NCBI GenBank assembly: GCA_965223465.1
Contig: OZ245025.1
Location: 806,001-870,000, forward strand
Length of the DNA stretch: 64,000 nucleotides
Direction of reading: 5' to 3'
DNA from: JAAELZ01 sp965223465
GTDB lineage: Bacteria; Pseudomonadota; Gammaproteobacteria; Arenicellales; Poriferihabitantaceae
The first letter of the stretch is position 1. Each line of letters opens with the position of its first letter. A program made the translations under genes and the position numbers. This document shows positions 53,192 to 62,165 of this stretch, piece by piece. The notes beneath the pieces were generated by a model that saw only the letters and a list, made by a program, of their open reading frames with translations, did not search any database and had not been told where the DNA came from.

Positions 53192-54538
53192 TTAACTTTT
53201 TAAGCCCAACTTCTTCTCCAAATAGTGAATATCCTGCTCCCCCCGCGTAAAGCCTTCATCCTGAAGTAGTTCCCGATGTAATGGCAGATTGGTCTTGATC
53301 CCGTCAACCACCATTTCTTCCAACGCGCCGCGCATACGCGCAATCGCTTGATCACGCGTGGGCCCAGAAACAATCAGCTTACCAATCAAAGAGTCATAAT
53401 ACGGCGGAACGACATAATTGGTAAATATATGCGAATCAACCCGCACGCCTGGTCCACCAGGCATATGCAGTTGTTTAATATTGCCCGGAGACGGTAAAAA
53501 ATTCTCTGGATCTTCCGCATTGATGCGGCATTCAATCGCATGGCCACTAAAACTTATCTCATCCTGCTGATAGCTGATTGGCGCCCCGCCCGCAACGAGC
53601 AATTGCTCTTCAAGCAAATCGACATTACAAATTTCTTCGGTAACTGGGTGCTCTACCTGAATACGCGTGTTCATCTCGATGAAATAAAACTCACCATCTT
53701 CGTATAAAAATTCGAATGTTCCGGCACCTCGATAACCTATAGCACACGCCGCTTCGGCACACCGCAGCCCAATTTTCTGCCGTACCTCATCAGATATTCC
53801 CGGCGCGGGCGCCTCTTCGATGACTTTTTGATGCCGCCGCTGCATAGAACAATCTCGATCACCCAAATGGATGGCATTCCCGTGTTCGTCAGCCAGGATC
53901 TGAATTTCGACATGGCGAGGCTTACCCAGGTATTTTTCCATGTAGACCACATCATTGTTAAATGCCGCCGCAGCTTCTTGACGCGTCAACTTGATCGCCT
54001 GCACCAATTCCTCTTCGCGTTCCACCACACGCATCCCTTTTCCACCGCCACCCCCTGAAGCCTTGACAATTACCGGGTAACCAATCTCATGGGCCATTTT
54101 TTTGATCGCATCATAATCGTCGCCCAGGGGCCCATCAGACCCAGGGACACAGGGTACACCCGCTGCTTTCATGGCTTGAATGGCCGCGATTTTATCGCCC
54201 ATAATGCGAATGGTTTCACTTTTTGGGCCAACGAATATAAAGCCGCTCTGCTCTACACGTTCTGAAAAATCGGCATTTTCTGATAAAAACCCATAACCCG
54301 GGTGAATTGCATCCGCTGAAGTGACTTCCGCCGCCGCAATTACCGCTGAGATATTTAAATAACTCTCGGTCGCGGGAGGCGGGCCGATACAAACCGACTC
54401 ATCTGCCAAATGAACGTATTTAGCCGCTTTATCCGCAGTTGAATAAAGTGCGACTGATTCGATCCCGAGTTTGCGGCAGGCGCGTAAAATGCGTAAGGCA
54501 ATTTCACCGCGGTTGGCGATGACGAGCTTTTTGATCAT
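53192..54538 (-). CDS. accC: Biotin carboxylase subunit of acetyl-CoA carboxylase
   Basis: Carboxylates biotin on BCCP using ATP and bicarbonate. 448 residues: IANRGEIALRILRACRKLGI at the N-terminus, HPGYGFLSEN near residue 80, the glycine-rich ATP loop KASGGGGGKGMRVV near 159, and EMNTRIQVEHPVTE near 288. ATG 54538, 12 bases past accB. Confidence 0.97.
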   Translation of the reverse strand: MIKKLVIANRGEIALRILRACRKLGIESVALYSTADKAAKYVHLADESVCIGPPPATESYLNISAVIAAAEVTSADAIHPGYGFLSENADFSERVEQSGFIFVGPKSETIRIMGDKIAAIQAMKAAGVPCVPGSDGPLGDDYDAIKKMAHEIGYPVIVKASGGGGGKGMRVVEREEELVQAIKLTRQEAAAAFNNDVVYMEKYLGKPRHVEIQILADEHGNAIHLGDRDCSMQRRHQKVIEEAPAPGISDEVRQKIGLRCAEAACAIGYRGAGTFEFLYEDGEFYFIEMNTRIQVEHPVTEEICNVDLLEEQLLVAGGAPISYQQDEISFSGHAIECRINAEDPENFLPSPGNIKQLHMPGGPGVRVDSHIFTNYVVPPYYDSLIGKLIVSGPTRDQAIARMRGALEEMVVDGIKTNLPLHRELLQDEGFTRGEQDIHYLEKKLGLKS

Positions 54539-54550
54539 GGCGCAAGCCTC

Positions 54551-54997
54551 TTAAGCGATAACAAACAGTACTTCGCCAAACTCGACCGGATCACCATCTT
54601 GTTTGGTGATTTCGACGATTGATCCCGCTTTATCCGCCTGAATTTCATTGAAGGTTTTCATCGCTTCAACCACACATAGCGTCGCCCCTATTTGCACGCT
54701 ATCGCCAACTTTCACGAAGGGTTCCGCATCCGGACTGGAACGCGAGTAGTAAGTCCCGACGGTGGGTGATTCAACGCCATGGCCTGCAGGTTTCGCTGGG
54801 CTATCTGGTGCTGTAACTGGTACCGGCGCACTAGCCGATCCAACTGATGGTAAGGGTGCTGGGGCTGGTACCGCCGGTGGCGCAGCTGAGCTGTGGCGGC
54901 TCAAGCGAATCGCATCTTTGCCTTCGGTTATTTCTATTTCGGATAAATCGGATGCTTGGAGCAATTCGATCAAGGTTTTAATTTTTCTTAAATCCAC
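54551..54997 (-). CDS. accB: Biotin carboxyl carrier protein
   Basis: Carries biotin for acetyl-CoA carboxylase. 148 residues: N-terminal helical part, a proline/alanine-rich linker (about 40-72) and a biotinyl domain. The biotinylated lysine lies in VEAMKTFNEI near residue 114; the residue after it is threonine instead of the usual methionine. GTG 54997 start with GAGGTG five bases upstream. A 7-bp hairpin lies in the leader. Confidence 0.95.
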   Translation of the reverse strand: MDLRKIKTLIELLQASDLSEIEITEGKDAIRLSRHSSAAPPAVPAPAPLPSVGSASAPVPVTAPDSPAKPAGHGVESPTVGTYYSRSSPDAEPFVKVGDSVQIGATLCVVEAMKTFNEIQADKAGSIVEITKQDGDPVEFGEVLFVIA

Positions 54998-55346
54998 AAA
55001 ATCACCTCTAAGTAAAAGACGAAATACAGGGTTAATTCAGACCGTTAGACAGTCTGAAGGAATTATTTGAGCGGACTAACTTTAGTTTGCAATGCTGGTA
55101 TTCAAAATCCTGCACGCCAAAACTGGTAAACGAGCCTCGCACACTATCAACTATATTACGTGTACGTAAGCAAGTTATCGCACGCATAGGTATTTCCGCG
55201 TATTGGCGCCATCGCTTGATTTAGCTGCTCCGATAAAGAAGGCCGATTTTAAACGAATTTATATCTATTTACGCGCATTTAATTGCAAAAACGCAAATTT
55301 CGTTTGGATCATATCGACCTGTTTTGTGAATGAAAAAGTAGCAACC
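54998..55346. other. Upstream region of accB
   Basis: About 350 bases between accB and the AlkD-like gene. It contains the hairpin TTCAGAC/GTCTGAA (55036-55058) 38 bases before accB, and the small dyad TTACG TGTA CGTAA (55156-55169). No gene recognised. It should include the accBC promoter. Confidence 0.35.
55036..55058. promoter_or_regulatory. Inverted repeat in the accB leader
   Basis: TTCAGAC and GTCTGAA with nine bases between. Its place in the leader suggests a fold or operator acting on accBC. It matches no regulator consensus known to me. Confidence 0.3.
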
Positions 55347-56054
55347 CTAGCGCACCTGCCCATGCAAATACTGCTGACGTAGTGCTGGTTCAAACTTTTC
55401 AATCGCGTAGCGTAACATGGTACGTGGCATTTGTTTGTAGTGTTGCTTCAAATATTGCGTTTCAGTTTCTAGGTCGCGTTTGCCAATTTCTCTGAGCATC
55501 CAACCCACTGCCTTGTGAATCAAGTCTTGATCATCATGTAAAAGCACGTGGGCGACTTGCAAACTGGTGGCATAGCGCTTTTGCTTAATAAAGAAATAAG
55601 TTGCCAATGTCGCTATTCTGCGCTCCCAGAGCGACGCAGATTTAGCCAGCTTGAATAACACAGATTTATCCCGATTATTCAAATAGCCACCAACAATATG
55701 CGGTGCTGAGCTATCAACCAAATCCCAGTTATTGATCGAATGCGTATTGCGTAAATATATCTGATAGATTTTTTTCTGTTGCGCTGCTTCCCCAACCTGA
55801 AAATGCGCCACCAGTAGCAATAGCGCGAATAACCGAACCTCATGATATTTCGAATCCAGCAATAATTCTGCATCTTCGATGGTGGCTAACTTAAACTGAC
55901 GCACCGCCTGACGGATGACCGGCACGCGGATTCCCAGAAAAACATCCCCTTCACCATATTCGCCTTTCCCGGTTTTGAAAAATCGCTTTGAATGGGCCGC
56001 AATTTCTGGGTTGGCCAATAATTGCAAATGTTCAATGATTTGCTCGCTTATCAT
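55347..56054 (-). CDS. DNA alkylation repair protein, AlkD-like HEAT-repeat
   Basis: 235 residues from ATG 56054 (MISEQIIEHL); the frame extends to 56102. It matches the AlkD/AlkC-type HEAT family: FFKTGKGEYGEGDVFLGIRV near residue 25, NWDLVDSSAPHIVGGYL near 109 and WERRIATLATYFFIKQ near 145, ending HKAVGWMLREIGKRD. AlkD glycosylases remove bulky N-alkyl purines without base flipping. Convergence with no repair genes nearby; catalytic aspartate region WDLVD is retained. Confidence 0.85.
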   Translation of the reverse strand: MISEQIIEHLQLLANPEIAAHSKRFFKTGKGEYGEGDVFLGIRVPVIRQAVRQFKLATIEDAELLLDSKYHEVRLFALLLLVAHFQVGEAAQQKKIYQIYLRNTHSINNWDLVDSSAPHIVGGYLNNRDKSVLFKLAKSASLWERRIATLATYFFIKQKRYATSLQVAHVLLHDDQDLIHKAVGWMLREIGKRDLETETQYLKQHYKQMPRTMLRYAIEKFEPALRQQYLHGQVR

Positions 56055-56145
56055 CGCATTAGTATAAATCACAATCAGAGATACCATCGGTGTGTATTTC
56101 AAGGCCTACCTTTACTTTCGTCCTCGAATAGTTCAATAATCAATA

Positions 56146-57027
56146 ATGAACGCTTCATCTACGCTTAAAGGTGTCCTGCTAATGTTGTTGGGCGTCAGTT
56201 TATTGTCTATCATGGATTCTGTGGTGAAGTGGTTGCTGTTGCACGGCGTTAGCGTTATCCAGATTATCGCCATTCGAGGCTGGCTGATAACTCTGGTATT
56301 GATGCTAAGCTTACCCAAGCAAGGTGGCTGGCAAAGTCTACGTACCGCTCAGCTCAAGCTACATATTGTGCGGACGGTCATTGGGTTTTTTGCCCCGTTG
56401 TGCTTTTTCCTATCGCTTAAATTTCTACCTCTGGCTGACACCACCGCGATTTTCTTTTGCACCACTTTCTTTATGGTCGCTGGTTCCAAAGTATTTCTCG
56501 GCGAGGAAGTCGGCCTGCATCGTTGGGCGGCTGTTGTGATTGGTTTTGTCGGTGTTCTATTCGTCGCTTCGCCGGGCAGTGCTAGCTTCCGCCCAGCAGC
56601 TTTCCTCCCATTGATTGCGGGTGCCTCTTATGCCGTGATAATTTTGTCCGGACGCGTACTGGTCAGAACCGATTCACCAATGAAATTAGTTTTCTACTTC
56701 AACGCTTTTAATACCCTTATCGCGTCATTTTTACTGCCATTCTTTTGGATAAGCCCTTCGCTACAAGAGTTATTGGTATTATTAATTGTTGCAGGGTTGG
56801 CACTCGCTGGCTATTTTTGTCTGACCCACGCTTTTACCCTCGCACCCATTAGCGCGATCGCGCCGATAGAATACCTTTCTCTGGTTTGGGCGACTCTGCT
56901 GGGCTATTTTTTCTGGAACGAAATACCCACACAGATAGCCTGGCTCGGCATGATGCTTATCCTTTCCGCAGGTTTATACATAATGTGGCGTGAAAGTCAG
57001 CACCAAAAAGTGACCGAAGTAACCTAG
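56146..57027 (+). CDS. EamA/DMT-family membrane transporter
   Basis: 293 residues with about ten membrane helices in two EamA repeats. Features include SIMDSVVKWLLLHGVSVIQI near residue 21, LADTTAIFFCTTFFMVAGSK near 93 and IEYLSLVWATLLGYFFWNEI near 244, typical of drug/metabolite exporters. Substrate unknown. ATG 56146; convergent with sufE. Confidence 0.85.
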   Translation: MNASSTLKGVLLMLLGVSLLSIMDSVVKWLLLHGVSVIQIIAIRGWLITLVLMLSLPKQGGWQSLRTAQLKLHIVRTVIGFFAPLCFFLSLKFLPLADTTAIFFCTTFFMVAGSKVFLGEEVGLHRWAAVVIGFVGVLFVASPGSASFRPAAFLPLIAGASYAVIILSGRVLVRTDSPMKLVFYFNAFNTLIASFLLPFFWISPSLQELLVLLIVAGLALAGYFCLTHAFTLAPISAIAPIEYLSLVWATLLGYFFWNEIPTQIAWLGMMLILSAGLYIMWRESQHQKVTEVT

Positions 57028-57035
57028 AAAACAAG

Positions 57036-57500
57036 CTAACTACTTGCCACTGCCTGGGCGATGCTTTTTAGTTTGGCCACCATTGACTCCAGACCATTAC
57101 CTCTTGTTGGGCTAATATGACTAATTAAATCAAGAGTTTGAAAAATACTTTGCACATCAAGGCCAAGGATTTCGCTGGGTGATTTCCCGTTATGGATCGC
57201 CAAAACGATGGCGGCAAGCCCTTTAACGATCAAGGCATCACTATCGATCAAATAATACAGCTTGTCGTGCTGCTCATCGAAGTAAGCACTTAACCAGACC
57301 TGGCTCTGACAACCCTGAATTTTATTTTCATCTATCCGCGCATCAGCTGGGTATTCAGGTAGTTTTTTTCCCAAATCAATAATATAAGCATAACGATCCT
57401 CCCAATTTTCAAGCAGCTCGAATGTTTCTATTATTCGATCGATACTGATATCATTACCAAAATCATTATCAATATAGATTTCAGGTTGAATATTGCTCAT
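57036..57500 (-). CDS. sufE: SufE cysteine desulfuration protein
   Basis: Accepts sulfane sulfur from SufS. 154 residues; the acceptor cysteine lies in RIDENKIQGCQSQVWL near residue 63, and DALIVKGLAAIVLAIHNGKS near 88 is conserved. ATG 57500, 21 bases past sufS. No other suf scaffold genes lie nearby. Confidence 0.93.
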   Translation of the reverse strand: MSNIQPEIYIDNDFGNDISIDRIIETFELLENWEDRYAYIIDLGKKLPEYPADARIDENKIQGCQSQVWLSAYFDEQHDKLYYLIDSDALIVKGLAAIVLAIHNGKSPSEILGLDVQSIFQTLDLISHISPTRGNGLESMVAKLKSIAQAVASS

Positions 57501-57521
57501 ATTTAATTGTTTTAAAAAGTT

Positions 57522-58754
57522 TTATTCAACAAGCATGGCCTGTATTTTCTGCAAAGCCTGGAAAAGCTGCCGCACTTCCTGCTCAGTATTATAAAAAGCA
57601 AACGAGGCGCGCGCTGTCCCGGAAGTATTGAAGAACGCCATCAGCGGCATCGCACAGTGATTACCCGTCCGAATAGCGATGCCTTGTTGGTTTAGTAAGG
57701 TGCCGATATCGCTGGAATGGAGTCCATCGATTAAGAACGACATAACCGGTACTTTATTCTCAGCCGTTCCAACAATGCGCATACCAGGAACGGATTGGAC
57801 CAGTTCATTTGCTAATCCCAATAGATTTTGCTCAGCCGCCTCAACCTGCTCGCGCTCGAAAGACTGAAAATATTGTAGCGCGGCATCAAACCCTGCCGCT
57901 TCGCTAATCGCGGGTGTGCCCGCCTCAAATTTATACGGCAGCTTGGCATAGGTCGTTTTTTCAAACGTCACCGTTTCTATCATTTCCCCCCCACCCTGAT
58001 AAGGCGGCAGCGCATCAAGTTGGTGTTCCTTGCCGTAGAGCACACCAATACCGGTTGGGCCAAATAATTTATGGCTGGAAAAAGCGTAAAAATCGCAATC
58101 AAGCTCGGTCACATCCACCTTTATATGCGGCGCAGCTTGCGCACCGTCCACCACGGTAATGATTCCACGCGCTTTGGCGGTGGCAATCATCTGTTTGACC
58201 GGGTTAATGGTTCCCATCACGTTCGAGACATGTGTGATCGCCAGCACTCTGGTCTTTTCACTCAGCAAAGATTCGAACGCCTCAGGTAAAAGTTCACCTT
58301 TTTCGTTTAACTCGATCACCTTGATTTGCGCACCGCTTCTTTCAGCCGCCATCTGCCAGGGAACGATATTGGCGTGATGTTCCATCCGGCTTAAGATAAT
58401 TTCATCACCTGACTGCAGGCTATCTCTGAGCCCATGCGCAACGATATTTATCGCTTCGGTGGTACCGCGGGTCCAGATGATCTCCTCGCGTTTTTGTGCA
58501 TGAATGAACTGACGTACTGTTTCTCGGGCGTTTTCAAACGCGTTAGTCGCCCTATCTCCCAACTCATGCGCACCGCGATGTACGTTAGCGTTGGCATGCT
58601 GATAATAGGCTTCAATCGTATCCATCACCACCTGGGGTTTTTGTGCGGTCGCGGCATTATCAAAGTAAATGAGCGGCTTGCCATTGACCTGTTCATCCAG
58701 AATGGGGAAATCTGCCCGAATGTGATTCACATCGAAACCTTTAGCAGTATTCAT
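57522..58754 (-). CDS. sufS: Cysteine desulfurase SufS
   Basis: PLP enzyme that releases sulfur from cysteine for Fe-S assembly. 410 residues: YFDNAATAQKPQVV near residue 30, the PLP lysine in FSSHKLFGPTGIGVLYG near 228, and the catalytic cysteine in RTGNHCAMPLM near 366 (group II desulfurase). ATG 58754. Followed by sufE. Confidence 0.95.
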   Translation of the reverse strand: MNTAKGFDVNHIRADFPILDEQVNGKPLIYFDNAATAQKPQVVMDTIEAYYQHANANVHRGAHELGDRATNAFENARETVRQFIHAQKREEIIWTRGTTEAINIVAHGLRDSLQSGDEIILSRMEHHANIVPWQMAAERSGAQIKVIELNEKGELLPEAFESLLSEKTRVLAITHVSNVMGTINPVKQMIATAKARGIITVVDGAQAAPHIKVDVTELDCDFYAFSSHKLFGPTGIGVLYGKEHQLDALPPYQGGGEMIETVTFEKTTYAKLPYKFEAGTPAISEAAGFDAALQYFQSFEREQVEAAEQNLLGLANELVQSVPGMRIVGTAENKVPVMSFLIDGLHSSDIGTLLNQQGIAIRTGNHCAMPLMAFFNTSGTARASFAFYNTEQEVRQLFQALQKIQAMLVE

Positions 58755-58777
58755 TACCTAAGCATCCAATCGATTAG

Positions 58778-59242
58778 TTATATTTTCTTGATATCAGCGA
58801 TATCAACCAACTCCCAATTACCGCTATTGCGATACAAGCGTTTGCCCTGATTGGGGTAATCTGATATGTCCTGTTGCAAACGTTGTCCCATGACCAAACA
58901 AACCAGCAAAGCCTCGTCATCATTGACAATATCGTGCGCACTCCCATCGCAGGGAAATCCAAGAAAGTCTCCCTGCTCTATCGTTATTTTTTTACCCTGG
59001 ATGGTTGCCGTTGCTTTACCTGAAAGTACGTAAATACATTCTTCCTCGTAATAATGCTTGTGATATTCTGTCGTAGCATGACCTGGCTCAACCTCAATGA
59101 TATGCACCCCCATATTTTTTAAACCAACCGCGTCACCCAGCGATTTATTACGTCTTTTCGCATTGGCATTGAGAAAATGGGTTTTTTCCTGCGCTTGCAT
59201 GCTTGCAATCTCGGCGGATTTAAGTACATGTTTAAGTTTCAA
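58778..59242 (-). CDS. Cupin-domain protein
   Basis: 154 residues. The cupin metal motif is visible as EYHKHYYEEECIYVLSGKA near residue 60 and GDFLGFPCDGSAHDI near 91, followed by a C-terminal extension. Function unknown; many relatives bind metal and act on small molecules. The frame starts with TTG 59242, overlapping the lnt stop by 11 bases, so it is probably translated with lnt. Confidence 0.8.
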   Translation of the reverse strand: MKLKHVLKSAEIASMQAQEKTHFLNANAKRRNKSLGDAVGLKNMGVHIIEVEPGHATTEYHKHYYEEECIYVLSGKATATIQGKKITIEQGDFLGFPCDGSAHDIVNDDEALLVCLVMGQRLQQDISDYPNQGKRLYRNSGNWELVDIADIKKI

Positions 59243-60725
59243 TAGCGCGCCCTCTTAACCAGCAAAAGCCCAAGCTTATCAGTAAACAGAGCCATAGTGG
59301 CCACTGACCATATTGGGTATAGGGTGTCTCCCCCTGCATACCAAATACCGGTGTATTAAATAGGGCCGGTTGAAATTGTGGACTAATCGCATCTGATTCA
59401 CCAAACGCATCGATTACGGTTGATAGACCAGTATTCGATACCCGGATTAAGGGACGCTGAAATTCTATGGTACGCATGCGCGCCATTTGCAGGCGTTGAT
59501 GCGGTGCAAATGAATCTCCAAACCAGGCATCTTCGCTTATATTTAGCAATATATTTGCCTCACTAACCTGCTGACGCCAGTCTTCCGGGAAGGCATCTTC
59601 GTAGCAAATCGTAGGCAGCAACAGCAATCCATTAACCTTCATGCTCGGTTGTGTAGAATCCCCACGGGTAAAATTCGACATTGGTATCTCCAACGCATTA
59701 AATAACCAGCCTAAAAGCGGCTTTAACGGAAAATATTCTCCAAAGGGCACCAAATGCCGCTTTCGATACACTTGAATTTGCTCTTCGGTTAATAATGCCA
59801 GACCATTGAATGCACGGGTCTGCTGCTTCACTTTTTCTGTTTCAATGACGCCAAACATCAATTGGCCTGATAGGGCACGTAATTCGCTTAGATATTGCTC
59901 AGGTATTTCATCTAACACCATGGGCAGGGCCCCTTCGGGCCATATGATCAAATCAGTTTCTTGCACCGCTTTAGAAGCGGCCAAATAGGTTTGCATTATG
60001 TCTTCGCGATGCTCAGGCAGCCATTTTTGCGCTAAAGGAATATCTGCCTGCACGAGGGTTACATCAATCGGTTGACCCACAGGTTCTGTCCATCTGACGG
60101 ATGAAATCGACCAAGAACCCAACGTCAGCACGCCCAGTATTGTACCAACCAGAAAGTACGCGCGTGTTTCATTGACACGTACGCTATAGGCCAACATACC
60201 CGCGATAGTCGCGCCTATAAAACTTACCATCAACACGCCCGCAATAGTCGCCCATCCCGAGTACCAGGTATCAACCAAGGCATACCCCAGTTGGAGCCAG
60301 GAAAACCCTGTAAGCACACTGCCCCTTAGCCCCTCAAAAACAACCCATAACACGGGCAGTAGGAAGATTTGTTGGTAAAGCGCAGTAAAATCCGCTTCGA
60401 TCCACTTGTAGACCATCACCAGCACCAACAAGAAGGTACTCAATAGCAAAGCAAATAGAACCACCGCAATCACGGCCATAAATGGCGCCATTCCACCAAA
60501 ATTGACCATGCTTACATACACCCAGGAGACGCCTACCCCATAAACCACTAGCCCGTAGATGAGTGCAGACCAAAGCGCGTCCCGTCGGTTTAGTTTTGCC
60601 CATAACGAAAACATGATAGCGACCGATACCAACGTAAGTGGCCACCAGGCAAACGGCGCAAACCCAAATGGATATATCGCGCCAGCGACTATACTTACCA
60701 GAACGAACTGCAGATTATGCTTCAT
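59232..60725 (-). CDS. lnt: Apolipoprotein N-acyltransferase
   Basis: Adds the third acyl chain to lipoproteins at the inner membrane. 497 residues from ATG 60725 (overlapping the ybeY stop); ATG 60737 is an alternative, and the longer frame is not conserved. Several N-terminal membrane helices precede a nitrilase domain with the catalytic glutamate in WPEGALPM, lysine near VPFGEYFPLK and cysteine in ICYEDAFPE. The ybeX/corC gene usually lying between ybeY and lnt is absent. Confidence 0.95.
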   Translation of the reverse strand: MKHNLQFVLVSIVAGAIYPFGFAPFAWWPLTLVSVAIMFSLWAKLNRRDALWSALIYGLVVYGVGVSWVYVSMVNFGGMAPFMAVIAVVLFALLLSTFLLVLVMVYKWIEADFTALYQQIFLLPVLWVVFEGLRGSVLTGFSWLQLGYALVDTWYSGWATIAGVLMVSFIGATIAGMLAYSVRVNETRAYFLVGTILGVLTLGSWSISSVRWTEPVGQPIDVTLVQADIPLAQKWLPEHREDIMQTYLAASKAVQETDLIIWPEGALPMVLDEIPEQYLSELRALSGQLMFGVIETEKVKQQTRAFNGLALLTEEQIQVYRKRHLVPFGEYFPLKPLLGWLFNALEIPMSNFTRGDSTQPSMKVNGLLLLPTICYEDAFPEDWRQQVSEANILLNISEDAWFGDSFAPHQRLQMARMRTIEFQRPLIRVSNTGLSTVIDAFGESDAISPQFQPALFNTPVFGMQGETPYTQYGQWPLWLCLLISLGFCWLRGRAIET

Positions 60726-61155
60726 AGGGATTGGCATAACCCATCTGCGCAAGCAATTTGATTTCCAGGCTTTCCATTTTATTGGCATCCTCAGGTTCGA
60801 TATGATCATAGCCGAGTAGATGTAACACCCCGTGCACGACCATATGCGCCCAATGCGCATGCAGGCTCTTATTTTGCGCCAAGGCTTCCTGCTCCACGAT
60901 ATCCGCACATATAACAATATCTCCTAGGTATTGATTATCTATATGCTCGGGTAACTGAGTTGGAAATGATAAAACATTGCTTGGGCTATCCTTATCACGA
61001 AACTGTTTGTTCAATACCTGGCTTTCAACCGATTCTACTATTCTTATTGTTATATATTCTTCTTTAATATTAATATTATGCGAGATAATATTAATCCATT
61101 TACTAAATAAATTCCTTAACGGAATATTCGAGTTGTTAGCCGCTACCTGCAACAT
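60715..61155 (-). CDS. ybeY: Endoribonuclease YbeY
   Basis: Single-strand-specific RNase involved in 16S rRNA maturation and ribosome quality control. 146 residues; the zinc motif H-x3-H-x5-H is in HMVVHGVLHLLGYDH near residue 105. Between phoH and lnt; its last codons overlap the lnt start. Confidence 0.95.
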   Translation of the reverse strand: MLQVAANNSNIPLRNLFSKWINIISHNINIKEEYITIRIVESVESQVLNKQFRDKDSPSNVLSFPTQLPEHIDNQYLGDIVICADIVEQEALAQNKSLHAHWAHMVVHGVLHLLGYDHIEPEDANKMESLEIKLLAQMGYANPYEA

Positions 61156-61169
61156 AAACGAGATGTGGA

Positions 61170-62165
61170 TTACAGATCGTTGTTGGTATTAGATTGGACC
61201 GCCTCGTCATTTTCCGCAATATGATAGGCTTCTACGATACGCTGCACCAAAGAATGACGGACCACATCGCTGGCGGTGAAATGCGTAAAGCTCACCCCTT
61301 TTACGTCTTTAAGAATTTTCTGCACGTGCAGCAGGCCGGAATATAGATGTTTGGGAAGATCTATTTGCGTGGTATCGCCAGTAACGACCATTTTTGAACC
61401 CTGCCCCATTCGGGTGAGAAACATTTTCATCTGCTCAATGGTGGTATTCTGTGCCTCGTCGAGCAAAATAAATGCGTTATTCAGTGTTCGCCCTCGCATA
61501 TAAGCCAGCGGCGCGAGCTCGATGATCCCACGTTCGATTAATTTGCCCACTCTTTCTGCGCCCAGCATTTCAAATAATGCATCATATAAGGGCCGTAGAT
61601 AAGGATCCACTTTCTGCCCAATGTCCCCCGGTAAAAAGCCAAGTTTCTCACCTGCTTCCACCGCTGGGCGAACCAAAATAACCCGATCCACCTCATGATT
61701 TGCCAACGCTTGAGATGCGCAGGCCACCGCTAGATAGGTTTTACCGGTACCCGCTGGTCCGACACCGAAAGTAATTTCTTTTGATAAAATTTGTTTTAGA
61801 TAGTGCGCCTGCGCGCTATTTCTTGGCGTAATCCGGTTTTTTCGAATCTTTATCGTCAACCCCTGATTGGTAATTGAGGCGTTGTGTTGGGTGTTTTCCA
61901 CCAGCGTCAGATGAACGGTTTTAGCAATTATTTCGTTACTATCTAGCTTGGCTTGCTGGTAGAGCTGCTGTATTACGTTTTGGGCTATCGCAATATCTTG
62001 ATCATTACCCTGAATAAAAAAAACCTCAGCGCGATGACTGATTTCAACGTTGAGATGCTCGCCAATCTGCTTAAGATGCGCTCCACGTTCGCCTACCACT
62101 CGCGCCAACCGCTCATTATCGAGCGGACTGAGGGTGAAACTCGCCCCTGAATGTGCCTTGTTCAA
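61170..62165 (-). CDS. ybeZ: PhoH-like ATPase YbeZ
   Basis: 331 residues. Walker A is GPAGTGKTYLAVACA near residue 148, Walker B FILLDEAQNTT near 243, and an N-terminal KH-like region is suggested by RVVGERGAHLKQI. PhoH-like proteins act with YbeY in RNA metabolism. The start is TTG 62165, whose TTGA overlaps the miaB stop; no Met codon fits better. Confidence 0.94.
   Translation of the reverse strand: MNKAHSGASFTLSPLDNERLARVVGERGAHLKQIGEHLNVEISHRAEVFFIQGNDQDIAIAQNVIQQLYQQAKLDSNEIIAKTVHLTLVENTQHNASITNQGLTIKIRKNRITPRNSAQAHYLKQILSKEITFGVGPAGTGKTYLAVACASQALANHEVDRVILVRPAVEAGEKLGFLPGDIGQKVDPYLRPLYDALFEMLGAERVGKLIERGIIELAPLAYMRGRTLNNAFILLDEAQNTTIEQMKMFLTRMGQGSKMVVTGDTTQIDLPKHLYSGLLHVQKILKDVKGVSFTHFTASDVVRHSLVQRIVEAYHIAENDEAVQSNTNNDL

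Noticed and set aside
60726..60917. 64-residue N-terminal extension of Lnt
   Set aside because: It lies inside ybeY in another frame and is rich in residues unlike a membrane start; ATG 60725 begins a normal Lnt.
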